This document shows, in pieces, positions 8,758 to 18,057 of a stretch of 64,000 bases of DNA (position 1 is its first letter; every line of letters starts with the position of its first letter). Location of the stretch: contig NZ_MCAS01000035.1 in the NCBI RefSeq assembly GCF_003610895.1, positions 1-64,000 on the forward strand, written 5' to 3'. The notes beneath the pieces were generated by a model. It worked only from the letters and a program-made list of their open reading frames with translations, made no database searches and was not told the DNA's origin. The stretch comes from Paraburkholderia fungorum. GTDB lineage: Bacteria; Pseudomonadota; Gammaproteobacteria; Burkholderiales; Burkholderiaceae. Both the position numbers and the translations under genes were made by a program.

Positions 8758-9186
8758 GTGTTCCAAGGGGCGTCGGCGCTGACGCTCGATGCGAAAGGGC
8801 GGATGTCGATTCCCTCTCGCTATCGGGATGCGCTGCAAACACAGGCAGAGGGCCGGGTGACGATCACCAAGCACCCGGACGGCTGCCTGTTGCTCTTTCC
8901 GCGCCCGGAATGGGAAATCTTCCGCGACAAAGTCGACAAGCTGCCCATGAACGCGGCCTGGTGGAAGCGCATTTTTCTCGGTAATGCCATGGACGTCGAT
9001 ATGGACGGCGCGGGCCGCGTGCTGGTATCGCCCGAATTGCGCGCGGCCGGCTCGCTGGAAAAAGAACTGACCTTGCTCGGCATGGGTCGGCACTTTGAAT
9101 TGTGGGACGCACAAATTTACGCAGCAAAGGAACAGGCAGCGATCGCCGAGGGCATGCCCGAAGCGTTAAAGAATTTCACGTTCTGA
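8758..9186 (+). CDS. mraZ: transcriptional regulator MraZ
   Basis: A 142-aa DNA-binding protein with two SpoVT-AbrB-like halves (ALTLDAKGRMSIPSRYRD at residues 6-23; GRVLVSPELRAAG in the second half). MraZ heads dcw clusters and represses their promoter. The GTG start sits 6 bases after GGGGAG, which belongs to a repeat element. rsmH follows after 15 bases. Four candidate MraZ boxes lie about 185-220 bp upstream. Confidence 0.95.
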   Translation: MFQGASALTLDAKGRMSIPSRYRDALQTQAEGRVTITKHPDGCLLLFPRPEWEIFRDKVDKLPMNAAWWKRIFLGNAMDVDMDGAGRVLVSPELRAAGSLEKELTLLGMGRHFELWDAQIYAAKEQAAIAEGMPEALKNFTF

Positions 9187-9201
9187 TCGCGGACTACATA
9201 T

Positions 9202-10155
9202 ATGGCACCTGCGATGGGAAACGAATTGCAGCATCGCACGGTGCTGCTGGAAGAGGCGGTCGAAGCGTTGATCACGCGCGCGGACGGCGTTTATGTGGAC
9301 GGTACGTTCGGGCGCGGCGGACATAGCCGCCTGGTGCTGGAGAAGCTGGGTGAGTCGGGGCGCCTGATTGCGTTCGACAAAGACCCGCTCGCCATCGCCA
9401 CGGCGCAGCAGATTGCCGATCCGCGCTTTGGCATCGTGCACGAGAGTTTTGCTTCGCTGAACGAGGCGATTGCGGAGCGCGGAGTAGGGCGGGTGTCGGG
9501 TGTTTTGCTGGATCTGGGCGTCTCGTCGCCGCAAGTCGACGATCCGGAGCGGGGTTTCAGTTTCCGCGCCGATGGCCCGCTCGACATGCGGATGGACCCG
9601 ACGCGCGGCGAGTCTGCGGCTGACTGGCTGGCGCGGGCCACGGTGCAGGAACTGACGGAGGTGATACGAGATTATGGGGAAGAACGGTTTGCTTTTCAGA
9701 TTGCAAAGGCGCTTGTTGCTCGCCGGGCAGAGTCCGACCGTCTTGGGCCTCTCGTCAGCACGGGCGAGCTTGCCCAAATCGTGGCTAACGTCGTCAAGAC
9801 CCGTGAGAAGGGCAAGGATCCGGCAACCCGCACCTTTCAAGCTATACGGATTCACATCAATCAAGAGCTTGCGGAGTTGCAAGTCGTTTTAGAAGCAGCG
9901 TTGTCGCTGTTGGAGCAAGGGGGGCGGCTGGTGGTCATCAGCTTTCATTCGCTCGAGGACCGGATCGTCAAGCGATTCATGCAGGCGCACGCCAGTACGC
10001 CTGCGGTGGACCGCCGCCTGCCGATCCGTGCAGTCGATCTGCCGAGTCCCCCGCTCAAAATCGTCGGCCGCGTGTTCGCAAGCGACGCTGAAGTCGCCGC
10101 GAACCCGCGCGCCCGTTCTGCCGTGATGCGTGTGGCGGAGCGGATCGCACCATGA
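9202..10155 (+). CDS. rsmH: 16S rRNA (cytosine1402-N4)-methyltransferase RsmH
   Basis: A 317-aa S-adenosylmethionine-dependent enzyme that N4-methylates C1402 of 16S rRNA in the P site. The SAM-binding motif GTFGRGGHSRLVLEKL and IAFDKDP lie near the N-terminus, with DLGVSSPQVDDPERGFSF and VVISFHSLEDRIVKRF further on. A second ATG at 9214 is possible. The stop overlaps the ftsL start by ATGA, indicating translational coupling. Confidence 0.96.
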   Translation: MAPAMGNELQHRTVLLEEAVEALITRADGVYVDGTFGRGGHSRLVLEKLGESGRLIAFDKDPLAIATAQQIADPRFGIVHESFASLNEAIAERGVGRVSGVLLDLGVSSPQVDDPERGFSFRADGPLDMRMDPTRGESAADWLARATVQELTEVIRDYGEERFAFQIAKALVARRAESDRLGPLVSTGELAQIVANVVKTREKGKDPATRTFQAIRIHINQELAELQVVLEAALSLLEQGGRLVVISFHSLEDRIVKRFMQAHASTPAVDRRLPIRAVDLPSPPLKIVGRVFASDAEVAANPRARSAVMRVAERIAP

Positions 10156-10502
10156 GCCGCCTCAATATCTTCCTGCTGATGATCGTGATGGGCTGCGCTT
10201 TGTCTGTCGTCAACGCAACCAATCAGCAGCGTCAGATCTTTATCCAGCTGCAGCGCGCGCAATCGCAGGAGCGCCAACTGCAGCAGGATTACTCACAGCT
10301 TCAATATCAGCAGAGCGCGTTGTCGAAGACGTCGCGCATCGAGCAGATCGCCACTGATTCCCTGAAGATGCAATCGGTTACGACCGGACGCACCCAGTAC
10401 CTGACGCTCGACCCGGGCGCGGCCAAGGCTGAGGATGCACCGATTCCGACGTCCGGTCCGGCTTCGGCGCCGGCTGCGGCCCGCCGCGGAGGCGTGCGAT
10501 GA
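10152..10502 (+). CDS. ftsL: cell division protein FtsL
   Basis: A 116-aa bitopic divisome protein. One N-terminal membrane segment (about residues 4-21) is followed by a Gln-rich coiled-coil region that pairs with FtsB and links FtsQ to FtsW/FtsI. The Pro/Ala-rich tail is poorly conserved. It overlaps rsmH and ftsI by 4 bases each (ATGA), as usual in this cluster. Confidence 0.93.
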   Translation: MSRLNIFLLMIVMGCALSVVNATNQQRQIFIQLQRAQSQERQLQQDYSQLQYQQSALSKTSRIEQIATDSLKMQSVTTGRTQYLTLDPGAAKAEDAPIPTSGPASAPAAARRGGVR

Positions 10503-12364
10503 AAAAATCGTCGACTCGCAAAAGCGTCGCCTTTTCGGCGAACCCGATTCTGTCGGTGCGCCTGCCCATGTGGCGCTCGAAACTCGTCGTGTTCATGCTG
10601 TTCATGGCGTTTGTCGCGCTGACCGCGCGCGCCTTCTGGATCCAGGGGCCGGGCAACGCGTTCTATCAGAAGCAGGGTGAGATCCGCTATCAGCGCCGGC
10701 TCGAACTGCCGGCCACGCGCGGCAAGATTCTCGACCGAAACGGCCTCGTGCTCGCCACGAGTCTGCCGGTGCGCGCGATCTGGGCGATTCCCGATTCGGT
10801 GCCGGATGACCTCGGCGCCGACAAGCTGAACCAGCTCGGCAAGCTGCTCGGCATGACGAACAAGGAGTTGCGCGCCAAGCTGTCGGAGGACAAGAACTTC
10901 GTCTACGTGAGGCGCCAGGTGCCGGTCGACGTCGCCGAGAAAGTCACCGCGCTGGACATCCCCGGCATTTACGCACGCGACGAGTACAAGCGCTTCTACC
11001 CGGAAGGCGAGATCACGGCTCACCTGATCGGCTTCACCAATGTGGAAGACGAAGGCCAGGAGGGCGTCGAACTCGGCGACCAGAAGCTGCTCGCCGGCAT
11101 GGCGGGCAGCCGCCGTGTGATCAAAGACCGCATGGGCCACATCATCGAGGATGTGGACGAACAGGTCGTGCCGCATAACGGGCAGGACGTCGATCTTTCG
11201 ATCGACAGCAAGATTCAGTACATCGCTTATACGAACCTGAAAGCGGCCGTCGAGAAATTCAAGGCGAAGGCCGGCGCGGCGATGGTGATCGACGTGCGGA
11301 CCGGCGAAGTGCTCGCGTTGGTGAATTATCCGACCTACAACCCGAACGACCGTTCGCACCTCACGGGCGACCAGTTACGCAACCGCATTCTCACGGACAC
11401 GTTCGAGCCGGGCTCGATCATGAAGCCGTTCACGGTGTCGCTCGCACTCGACCTGCACCGCGTGACGCCGACTACACTGGTTGATACAGGCGGCGGTCGT
11501 TTTGTGCTCGACGGTGCGCCGATTACCGACGACAGCGCGTTCGGCGTGCTGACGGTGGGCGGCGTGATCCAGAAGTCGAGCAACATCGGCGCGACGAAGA
11601 TCGCCATGCAGCTTAAGCCCGAAGAGATGTGGAATATGTATACCAGCATCGGTCTCGGCCAGGCGCCGAAGGTCGGCTTCCCGGGCGCGGCGGCGGGCCG
11701 TCTGCGTCCGTGGAAGAGCTGGCGCCGCATCGAGCAGGCGACCATGTCGTACGGCTACGGTCTGTCGGTGTCGCTGTTCCAGTTGGGCCGTGCGTACACC
11801 GCGATCGCGCACGACGGCGAGATTATGCCGGTGTCGATTTTCCGCACGCCTGGCGATCAACCGGCCACGGGACCGCAAATTTTCGCACCCACCACGGCTC
11901 GAGAAGTGCGCGCGATGCTCGAAACCGTGACGGCGCCGGGCGGCACGTCGCCGGATGCGGCCGTGCCGGGCTATCGCGTCGGCGGCAAGAGCGGCACCGC
12001 GTACAAGCACGGCGCTCACGGTTACGACCATTCCAAGTATCGCGCCTCGTTCGTCGGCATGGCGCCGATGCCGAATCCGCGCATCGTCGTCGCCGTGTCG
12101 GTCGACGAACCGACGGCGGGTAGCCACTTCGGCGGTCAGGTGTCCGGTCCGGTGTTCTCGGCGATCGTCGGCGATACGCTGCGTTCGCTGAACGTGCCGC
12201 CGGATATGCCGGTCAAGCAGATGGTCGTGTCGGACGATTCGGCGCCTGTCGCGCCGAGCGCACCGGCGTCGCCCGCCGTGGTCAAGAAACTCGCCACCAG
12301 CGGCGGCGCGAAGAAGATGACGATCGCCGCCAATGCGAAAACCCATCCCGGAGTTGTGCGATGA
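10499..12364 (+). CDS. ftsI: peptidoglycan D,D-transpeptidase FtsI (PBP3)
   Basis: A 621-aa class B penicillin-binding protein that crosslinks septal peptidoglycan. The N-terminal membrane anchor lies at about residues 28-47. It is followed by the PBP dimer domain and the transpeptidase domain. The catalytic triad motifs are S306-I-M-K309, S360-S-N362 and K497-S-G-T500. The Pro/Ala/Ser-rich C-terminal tail of ~60 residues is longer than in E. coli. The start overlaps ftsL and the stop overlaps murE by ATGA. Confidence 0.96.
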   Translation: MKKSSTRKSVAFSANPILSVRLPMWRSKLVVFMLFMAFVALTARAFWIQGPGNAFYQKQGEIRYQRRLELPATRGKILDRNGLVLATSLPVRAIWAIPDSVPDDLGADKLNQLGKLLGMTNKELRAKLSEDKNFVYVRRQVPVDVAEKVTALDIPGIYARDEYKRFYPEGEITAHLIGFTNVEDEGQEGVELGDQKLLAGMAGSRRVIKDRMGHIIEDVDEQVVPHNGQDVDLSIDSKIQYIAYTNLKAAVEKFKAKAGAAMVIDVRTGEVLALVNYPTYNPNDRSHLTGDQLRNRILTDTFEPGSIMKPFTVSLALDLHRVTPTTLVDTGGGRFVLDGAPITDDSAFGVLTVGGVIQKSSNIGATKIAMQLKPEEMWNMYTSIGLGQAPKVGFPGAAAGRLRPWKSWRRIEQATMSYGYGLSVSLFQLGRAYTAIAHDGEIMPVSIFRTPGDQPATGPQIFAPTTAREVRAMLETVTAPGGTSPDAAVPGYRVGGKSGTAYKHGAHGYDHSKYRASFVGMAPMPNPRIVVAVSVDEPTAGSHFGGQVSGPVFSAIVGDTLRSLNVPPDMPVKQMVVSDDSAPVAPSAPASPAVVKKLATSGGAKKMTIAANAKTHPGVVR

Positions 12365-13908
12365 GCGCGCTGCGCAAGAAGCATCCAGCGCACCGGCAGA
12401 TCGCCGAGGCACTCACCTGGCTGCGCGCGCGCGTGCAGCCAGGCGCGCATCTGCACGCCGACACGCGCACGGTCGCGGCTGGCGACGCGTTTTTCGCCTA
12501 TGCGGTCGACGGTGCGGACAATCGCCCGTTCATCGACGGTGCGATCGAGCGTGGCGCAGCCGCCGTGCTGGTCCAGCCGGAAGGCTTTAGCGGCGCGATC
12601 GATCCGTCCACCACGCTGGCCGTGCCGGCGTTGAATGAACTTGCCGGTTCGATTGCGAGCGCCTGGTACAACGATCCGAGCGACGGCATGCTGGCGGTCG
12701 GTATCACTGGCACCAACGGCAAGACGTCGTGCAGCCAATGGATTTCGGCGGCGCTCACCGCGCTCGGCAAGCGTTGCGCGATCATCGGCACGCTCGGCAC
12801 GGGCCTGCCGGGGCAACTCGTGCACACCGGCTTTACGACGCCTGACGCGCCGCAACTGCAACGCAGTCTCGCGCAGCTGCGCGACGCAGGTGCTGAAGCG
12901 GTGGCGATGGAAGTCTCGTCGCACGCGTTGCATCAAGGCCGCGTGAACGGCACGGCCTTCGACATCGCCGTGTTCACGAATCTCACGCAAGACCACCTCG
13001 ACTATCACGGCACGTTCGAAGCCTACGAAGCCGCCAAGGCGCGGCTATTCGCATGGCCGGAATTGCGCGCCGCGGTGATCAACCGTGACGATGCCGCCGG
13101 CCGCCGTCTGCTCGTGAGCACGAAGGGCCATGCCCGCACGATCGCCTACGGTCTCGACGAAACGCTCAAAGACGCGCCGCAAGCCGACGCGTTGCTGCTC
13201 GCATCGAATGTGCGCGCTACCGCGACCGGCACTGCGTTTCATCTGGTCACATCAGACTGGGGCAATGCTGAAGTCGAAGTGCAAACGCTCGGCGCATTCA
13301 ACGTCAGCAATCTGCTCGGCGTACTCGGCGCGTTGCTTGCCGCCGAGGTGCCTTTCGAAGCCGCGCTTGCCGAACTGGCGAAGCTCGAGCCGGTCAATGG
13401 CCGCATGCAACGTCTCGGCGGCCGCTTGCAGAACGACGAGCCGCTCGTCGTGATCGATTACGCGCACACGCCGGATGCGCTGGAAAAGACCCTGGAAGCG
13501 CTGCGTCCAATGGCAGCCGCGCGCGGTGGCGAACTGATCTGCATGTTCGGCTGCGGCGGCGACCGTGACGCGACCAAACGTCCTCTGATGGGCGCGATCG
13601 CCGAGAAACTGGCAGACGGTGTCGTTGTGACCAGCGACAACCCGCGCAGCGAAGATCCGCAATCGATCATCGAGCAGATCGCCGCGGGCATGAAAGAGGC
13701 GGCGAAGGCGCGTCGCATCGAGGACCGCGCAAGCGCGATCCTGCAAGCGATCCGCGGCGCCGCGCGCGAAGACGTCATTGTGCTGGCCGGCAAGGGGCAC
13801 GAAGCAACACAGGAAATCATGGGTAAGAAACGCGCTTTCTCCGATCAGGATCACGCTCGCCTTGCGCTTGCCGCACGGGCGACGCATGTACGCGGAGGTG
13901 GCGAATGA
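12361..13908 (+). CDS. murE: UDP-N-acetylmuramoyl-L-alanyl-D-glutamate-2,6-diaminopimelate ligase
   Basis: A 515-aa Mur ligase that adds the third amino acid to the peptidoglycan stem peptide. The ATP P-loop is GITGTNGKTSCSQ. The DNPR motif (residues 426-429, SDNPRSEDP) predicts meso-diaminopimelate as substrate rather than lysine. It overlaps both ftsI and murF by 4 bases. Confidence 0.96.
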   Translation: MSALRKKHPAHRQIAEALTWLRARVQPGAHLHADTRTVAAGDAFFAYAVDGADNRPFIDGAIERGAAAVLVQPEGFSGAIDPSTTLAVPALNELAGSIASAWYNDPSDGMLAVGITGTNGKTSCSQWISAALTALGKRCAIIGTLGTGLPGQLVHTGFTTPDAPQLQRSLAQLRDAGAEAVAMEVSSHALHQGRVNGTAFDIAVFTNLTQDHLDYHGTFEAYEAAKARLFAWPELRAAVINRDDAAGRRLLVSTKGHARTIAYGLDETLKDAPQADALLLASNVRATATGTAFHLVTSDWGNAEVEVQTLGAFNVSNLLGVLGALLAAEVPFEAALAELAKLEPVNGRMQRLGGRLQNDEPLVVIDYAHTPDALEKTLEALRPMAAARGGELICMFGCGGDRDATKRPLMGAIAEKLADGVVVTSDNPRSEDPQSIIEQIAAGMKEAAKARRIEDRASAILQAIRGAAREDVIVLAGKGHEATQEIMGKKRAFSDQDHARLALAARATHVRGGGE

Positions 13909-15332
13909 CCGGGGGGCGTACTGCGATGTTCTCGCTGCGTGAAGCCGCCGCGCTGATTCCCGGTGCAATCGTGCTGGGCGACGATAACGTAAGCTTCGAA
14001 CGCGTCTCGACCGACAGCCGCAGTGCCGGCCCGGGCGACCTGTTCGTGGCGATCAAGGGTGAGCGTTTCGACGCGCACGATTTCCTCCCGGAAGTCGCAT
14101 CGCGCAACGTGACGGCGGCGCTGCTGACGCGCACACCTGACAACTGGCATGTGCCCGCATTGCGGGTAGCCGATACGCGTGTCGCGCTCGGCGCACTTGC
14201 ACGCGGCTGGCGGCGCAATTTCAGCATGCCGCTCGTCGCTGTGACGGGCAGCAATGGCAAGACAACGGTCAAGGAAATGATCGCGTCGATCTTCGCCGCG
14301 GCGGTCGGCGCCGACGCACGCCTCGCGACCGCCGGCAACTTCAACAACGATATCGGCTTGCCGCTGACGCTGTTTCGTCTGCACGCCGCGCATCAACTGG
14401 CGGTCGTCGAACTCGGCATGAACCATCCGGGCGAGACCTCGCTGCTCGCAAAAATTGCGGAGCCGACGGTCGCGGTGGTGAACAACGCGCAGCGCGAGCA
14501 TCAGGAATTCATGGCGACGGTCGAAGCCGTGGCGCTCGAACATGCCAGCGTGATTCACGCGCTGACGCCGGAAGGCGTCGCAGTATTCCCCGCCGCCGAC
14601 GCTTACGCGAGCATCTGGCGCGTCGCCGCAACCGGCAACCGCATCGTCGATTTCGCCTTGAATAACGCCGGGCGCGCGACTGAAGCCGCGGTAACGGGCA
14701 CGTTCGAAGGCAACGTGTTGAGCATCGACACGCCGGAAGGCCACATCGAGGTCACGCTGCAAGTGCTCGGCGACCACAACGCGCACAACGCGTTGGCCGC
14801 GACGTCGGCCGCGCTTGCCGCAGGCGTGCCGCTCGAGGCGATCAGGCGCGGCCTCGAATCGTTCGGCGCCGTGAAAGGCCGTTTGCAGGTGAAGCGCGCG
14901 GCGCTCGGCACACTCGCCGGTGCAACCGTGATCGACGACACCTACAACGCGAATCCCGATTCGATGCGCGCGGCCATCGACGTGCTCGCGTCGCGCGAAT
15001 CGCCGCGCGTGCTGGTGATGGGCGACATGGGTGAAGTTGGCGACAACGGCCCGGCGTTTCACCGCGAAATCGGTGCCTACGCAAAGGAACGCGGTATCGA
15101 CGCGCTATACGCCATGGGCGACGCCTCGCGCGACGCCTGCAGCGCGTATGGCGCGGGCGCGCATCACGCGACCGACATCGGCACGCTGGTCGCGCAATTG
15201 CAGCAAGCCGGTTTCGGCTCCGCTGCAACGCTTCTCGTGAAAGGCTCGCGCTTCATGCAAATGGAGCGCGTGGTGGACGCCGTAACGAGTCCACAACCCA
15301 ACGCAGCGGGCAATGCGCCCGCCGCACATTGA
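13905..15332 (+). CDS. murF: UDP-N-acetylmuramoyl-tripeptide-D-alanyl-D-alanine ligase
   Basis: A 475-aa Mur ligase that attaches D-Ala-D-Ala to complete the pentapeptide. The P-loop is VTGSNGKTTVKEM and the substrate-domain motif is DDTYNANPDSM. The ATGA overlap with murE supports the start at 13905; an internal ATG at 13926 (MFSLREAA) is the alternative and would shorten the protein by 7 residues. mraY follows after 17 bases. Confidence 0.95.
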   Translation: MTGGRTAMFSLREAAALIPGAIVLGDDNVSFERVSTDSRSAGPGDLFVAIKGERFDAHDFLPEVASRNVTAALLTRTPDNWHVPALRVADTRVALGALARGWRRNFSMPLVAVTGSNGKTTVKEMIASIFAAAVGADARLATAGNFNNDIGLPLTLFRLHAAHQLAVVELGMNHPGETSLLAKIAEPTVAVVNNAQREHQEFMATVEAVALEHASVIHALTPEGVAVFPAADAYASIWRVAATGNRIVDFALNNAGRATEAAVTGTFEGNVLSIDTPEGHIEVTLQVLGDHNAHNALAATSAALAAGVPLEAIRRGLESFGAVKGRLQVKRAALGTLAGATVIDDTYNANPDSMRAAIDVLASRESPRVLVMGDMGEVGDNGPAFHREIGAYAKERGIDALYAMGDASRDACSAYGAGAHHATDIGTLVAQLQQAGFGSAATLLVKGSRFMQMERVVDAVTSPQPNAAGNAPAAH

Positions 15333-15349
15333 ACTAGAAGGACCGAAGC

Positions 15350-16519
15350 ATGCTACTGGCGCTGGCGCAATGGCTGCAGAATGACGCAAGCTTCTTGCGC
15401 GTGTTCAGTTATCTGACATTCCGTGCGGTGATGGCCACCATCACCGCGCTGCTGATCGGGCTCGTCTGCGGCCCGGCGGTGATCCGCAAGCTGACCGCGA
15501 TGAAGGTCGGTCAGGCCGTTCGTAAAGACGGTCCGCAAAGCCACCTCGTCAAATCCGGTACGCCGACCATGGGTGGCGTACTGATTCTGCTTGGCATTGC
15601 GGTGTCGACGTTATTGTGGGCCGATCTGACCAACCGCTTCATCTGGATCGTGATGCTGGTCACGTTCGGTTTCGGCGTGATCGGCTGGGTCGACGATTAC
15701 CGCAAGGTGGTCTACAAAGACCCGCGCGGGATGTCGTCGCGTGAAAAGTATTTCTGGCAGTCGGTGATCGGGCTGTTCGCGGCGGTGTATCTCGCCTTCA
15801 GCGTGTCCGAAGCGAGCAACGTGCGCGTGTTCGACCTGTTCATGGCGTGGGTGCGCAGCGGCTTGTCGATGGGCTTGCCGGCGCGCGCCGACCTGATGCT
15901 GCCGTTCGTCAAATCGATCAGCTATCCGCTCGGCGTATGGGGCTTCATCGTCCTGACGTATCTGGTGATCGTCGGCGCGAGTAACGCGGTGAATCTCACG
16001 GACGGTCTCGACGGTCTTGTCATCATGCCGGTCGTGCTGGTCGGCGCATCGCTCGGCGTGTTCGCCTATGTGATGGGTAGCTCGGTCTATTCGAAGTATC
16101 TGCTGTTCCCGCATATTGCCGGTGCGGGAGAATTGCTGATCTTCTGTTCGGCAATGGGCGGGGCAGGGCTCGCGTTCCTCTGGTTCAACACGCACCCGGC
16201 GCAGATGTTCATGGGCGACGTCGGCGCACTGGCGCTTGGCGGCGCGCTCGGCACGGTCGCGGTGATCGTGCGTCAGGAAATCGTGCTTTTCATCATGGGC
16301 GGCATTTTTGTCGCAGAAACGCTTTCCGTGATGTTGCAGGTGACATGGTTCAAGTTCACCAAGCGCCGCTTTGGCGAAGGGCGGCGTCTCTTCAAGATGG
16401 CGCCGCTGCATCACCACTTTGAATTGTCGGGCTGGAAGGAAACGCAGGTGGTCGTGCGCTTCTGGATCATCACGTTGATGCTGTGTCTGTTCGGTTTGTC
16501 CACGCTCAAGTTGCGTTAA
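15350..16519 (+). CDS. mraY: phospho-N-acetylmuramoyl-pentapeptide-transferase MraY
   Basis: A 389-aa polytopic inner-membrane enzyme that makes lipid I from UDP-MurNAc-pentapeptide and undecaprenyl phosphate. About ten hydrophobic segments are visible. The catalytic motifs are VDDYRKV, NAVNLTDGLDGL, MGDVGALALG and the histidine cluster MAPLHHHFE. Length and position are standard. Confidence 0.96.
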   Translation: MLLALAQWLQNDASFLRVFSYLTFRAVMATITALLIGLVCGPAVIRKLTAMKVGQAVRKDGPQSHLVKSGTPTMGGVLILLGIAVSTLLWADLTNRFIWIVMLVTFGFGVIGWVDDYRKVVYKDPRGMSSREKYFWQSVIGLFAAVYLAFSVSEASNVRVFDLFMAWVRSGLSMGLPARADLMLPFVKSISYPLGVWGFIVLTYLVIVGASNAVNLTDGLDGLVIMPVVLVGASLGVFAYVMGSSVYSKYLLFPHIAGAGELLIFCSAMGGAGLAFLWFNTHPAQMFMGDVGALALGGALGTVAVIVRQEIVLFIMGGIFVAETLSVMLQVTWFKFTKRRFGEGRRLFKMAPLHHHFELSGWKETQVVVRFWIITLMLCLFGLSTLKLR

Positions 16520-16542
16520 GTCGTATTTAGGGGAAGCAGGCG

Positions 16543-18057
16543 ATGTTTGGCGAGAAGTTTCGGGATCGGCAAAAGCCGATGGTGCTCGTGCTGGGACTCG
16601 GTGAATCCGGTCTCGCGATGGCGCGCTGGTGCGCGCGGCACGGCTGTCGGCTGCGTGTGGCCGATACGCGCGAAGTACCGCCGAACCTGTCCGCGATGCA
16701 AGCGCATGGCGTCGATGCGGAGTTCGTCGGCGGCCCGTTCTCGCTTTCGTTGCTCGAAGGCGTCGAAATCGTGGCGATCAGCCCGGGTTTGTCGCCGCTT
16801 GCCGCCGATCTGCTGCCGCTGATCTCGGCGGCGCGTGAGCAGGACATCCCCGTATGGGGCGAACTCGAATTCTTCGCGCAGGCATTGAAGACACTTGGCG
16901 AAAGCGGTTATGCGCCCAAGGTGATCGCGATTACCGGCACCAACGGCAAGACCACGACGACGAGCCTCACTGGCTTGCTGTGCGAACGCGCCGGCAAGAA
17001 GGTCGCGGTGGCGGGCAACATTAGTCCCGCCGCGCTGGACAAACTCAGCGAAGCGATCGACAACACGGCGTTGCCCGACGTGTGGGTGCTGGAACTGTCG
17101 AGCTTCCAGCTGGAAACCGCGCACACGTTTTCCCCAGACGCAGCGGTCGTGCTGAACATCACACAGGATCACCTGGATTGGCATGGTGGCCTTGATGCGT
17201 ACGCCGCAGCGAAGGGCCGCATCTTTGGTACACACACCGTGCGCGTGCTGAACCGCGACGACTCGCGGGTGATGGCGCTGACGCCTTCGGCCGATAGCGA
17301 TGCCGCGATGATCACCTTCGGCGTCACCGAACCGAAGAACGACGGCGACTATGGCCTGTTGCGCGACAACGGCATGATCTGGCTGGTCGAAGCGCATGAT
17401 CGCGACGTGAGCGACGAACCTGCGCCGACGCGCCGTCGCAAGAACGAAGTGGCGGCGCCGAAGAACATCGCGCTCAAACGCCTGATGCCGGCGGACGCGC
17501 TGCGCATTCGCGGCCTGCACAACGCCGCCAACGCATTGGCCGCGTATGCCTTGGCCCGTGCGATCGGTCTGCCTGGCGCGCCGCTTCTGCACGGTTTGCG
17601 TGAATACCATGGCGAGCCGCATCGCGTGGAATTGATCGCGTCGATCGAAGGTGTCGATTACGTCGACGACAGCAAGGGCACCAATGTCGGTGCGACGGTT
17701 GCCGCACTCGACGGTCTCGCGCAACGCGCGGTGCTGATCGCCGGCGGTGACGGCAAGGGGCAGGACTTCGAACCCCTCGCCGCACCGGTGATGCGCTGGT
17801 GCCGCGCTGTGATGCTGATCGGCCGGGACGCACCGCAGATTCGCGCCGCGCTGGAAGATACCGGCATTGCAATGACCGACCACGCTACGCTCGAAGAAGC
17901 GACACGGGCCGCCACTGCGTTGGCGCAGCCAGGGGATGCGGTGCTGCTGTCGCCCGCCTGCGCAAGCTTCGACATGTTCAAGGGCTACGCACATCGCGCG
18001 GCCGTGTTCCGCGACACGGTGGAAGACATCGCGGCTGAACGGGGGACGATGATATGA
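16543..18057 (+). CDS. murD: UDP-N-acetylmuramoylalanine-D-glutamate ligase
   Basis: A 504-aa Mur ligase that adds D-Glu to UDP-MurNAc-L-Ala. An N-terminal Rossmann-like UDP-binding domain (VLGLGESGLAMARWC) precedes the P-loop ITGTNGKTTTTSL and the third-domain motif DDSKGTNVGAT. A ~45-residue insertion around residues 265-310 (charged, RRRKNEVAAPK) makes it longer than E. coli MurD. It overlaps ftsW by ATGA. Confidence 0.95.
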   Translation: MFGEKFRDRQKPMVLVLGLGESGLAMARWCARHGCRLRVADTREVPPNLSAMQAHGVDAEFVGGPFSLSLLEGVEIVAISPGLSPLAADLLPLISAAREQDIPVWGELEFFAQALKTLGESGYAPKVIAITGTNGKTTTTSLTGLLCERAGKKVAVAGNISPAALDKLSEAIDNTALPDVWVLELSSFQLETAHTFSPDAAVVLNITQDHLDWHGGLDAYAAAKGRIFGTHTVRVLNRDDSRVMALTPSADSDAAMITFGVTEPKNDGDYGLLRDNGMIWLVEAHDRDVSDEPAPTRRRKNEVAAPKNIALKRLMPADALRIRGLHNAANALAAYALARAIGLPGAPLLHGLREYHGEPHRVELIASIEGVDYVDDSKGTNVGATVAALDGLAQRAVLIAGGDGKGQDFEPLAAPVMRWCRAVMLIGRDAPQIRAALEDTGIAMTDHATLEEATRAATALAQPGDAVLLSPACASFDMFKGYAHRAAVFRDTVEDIAAERGTMI

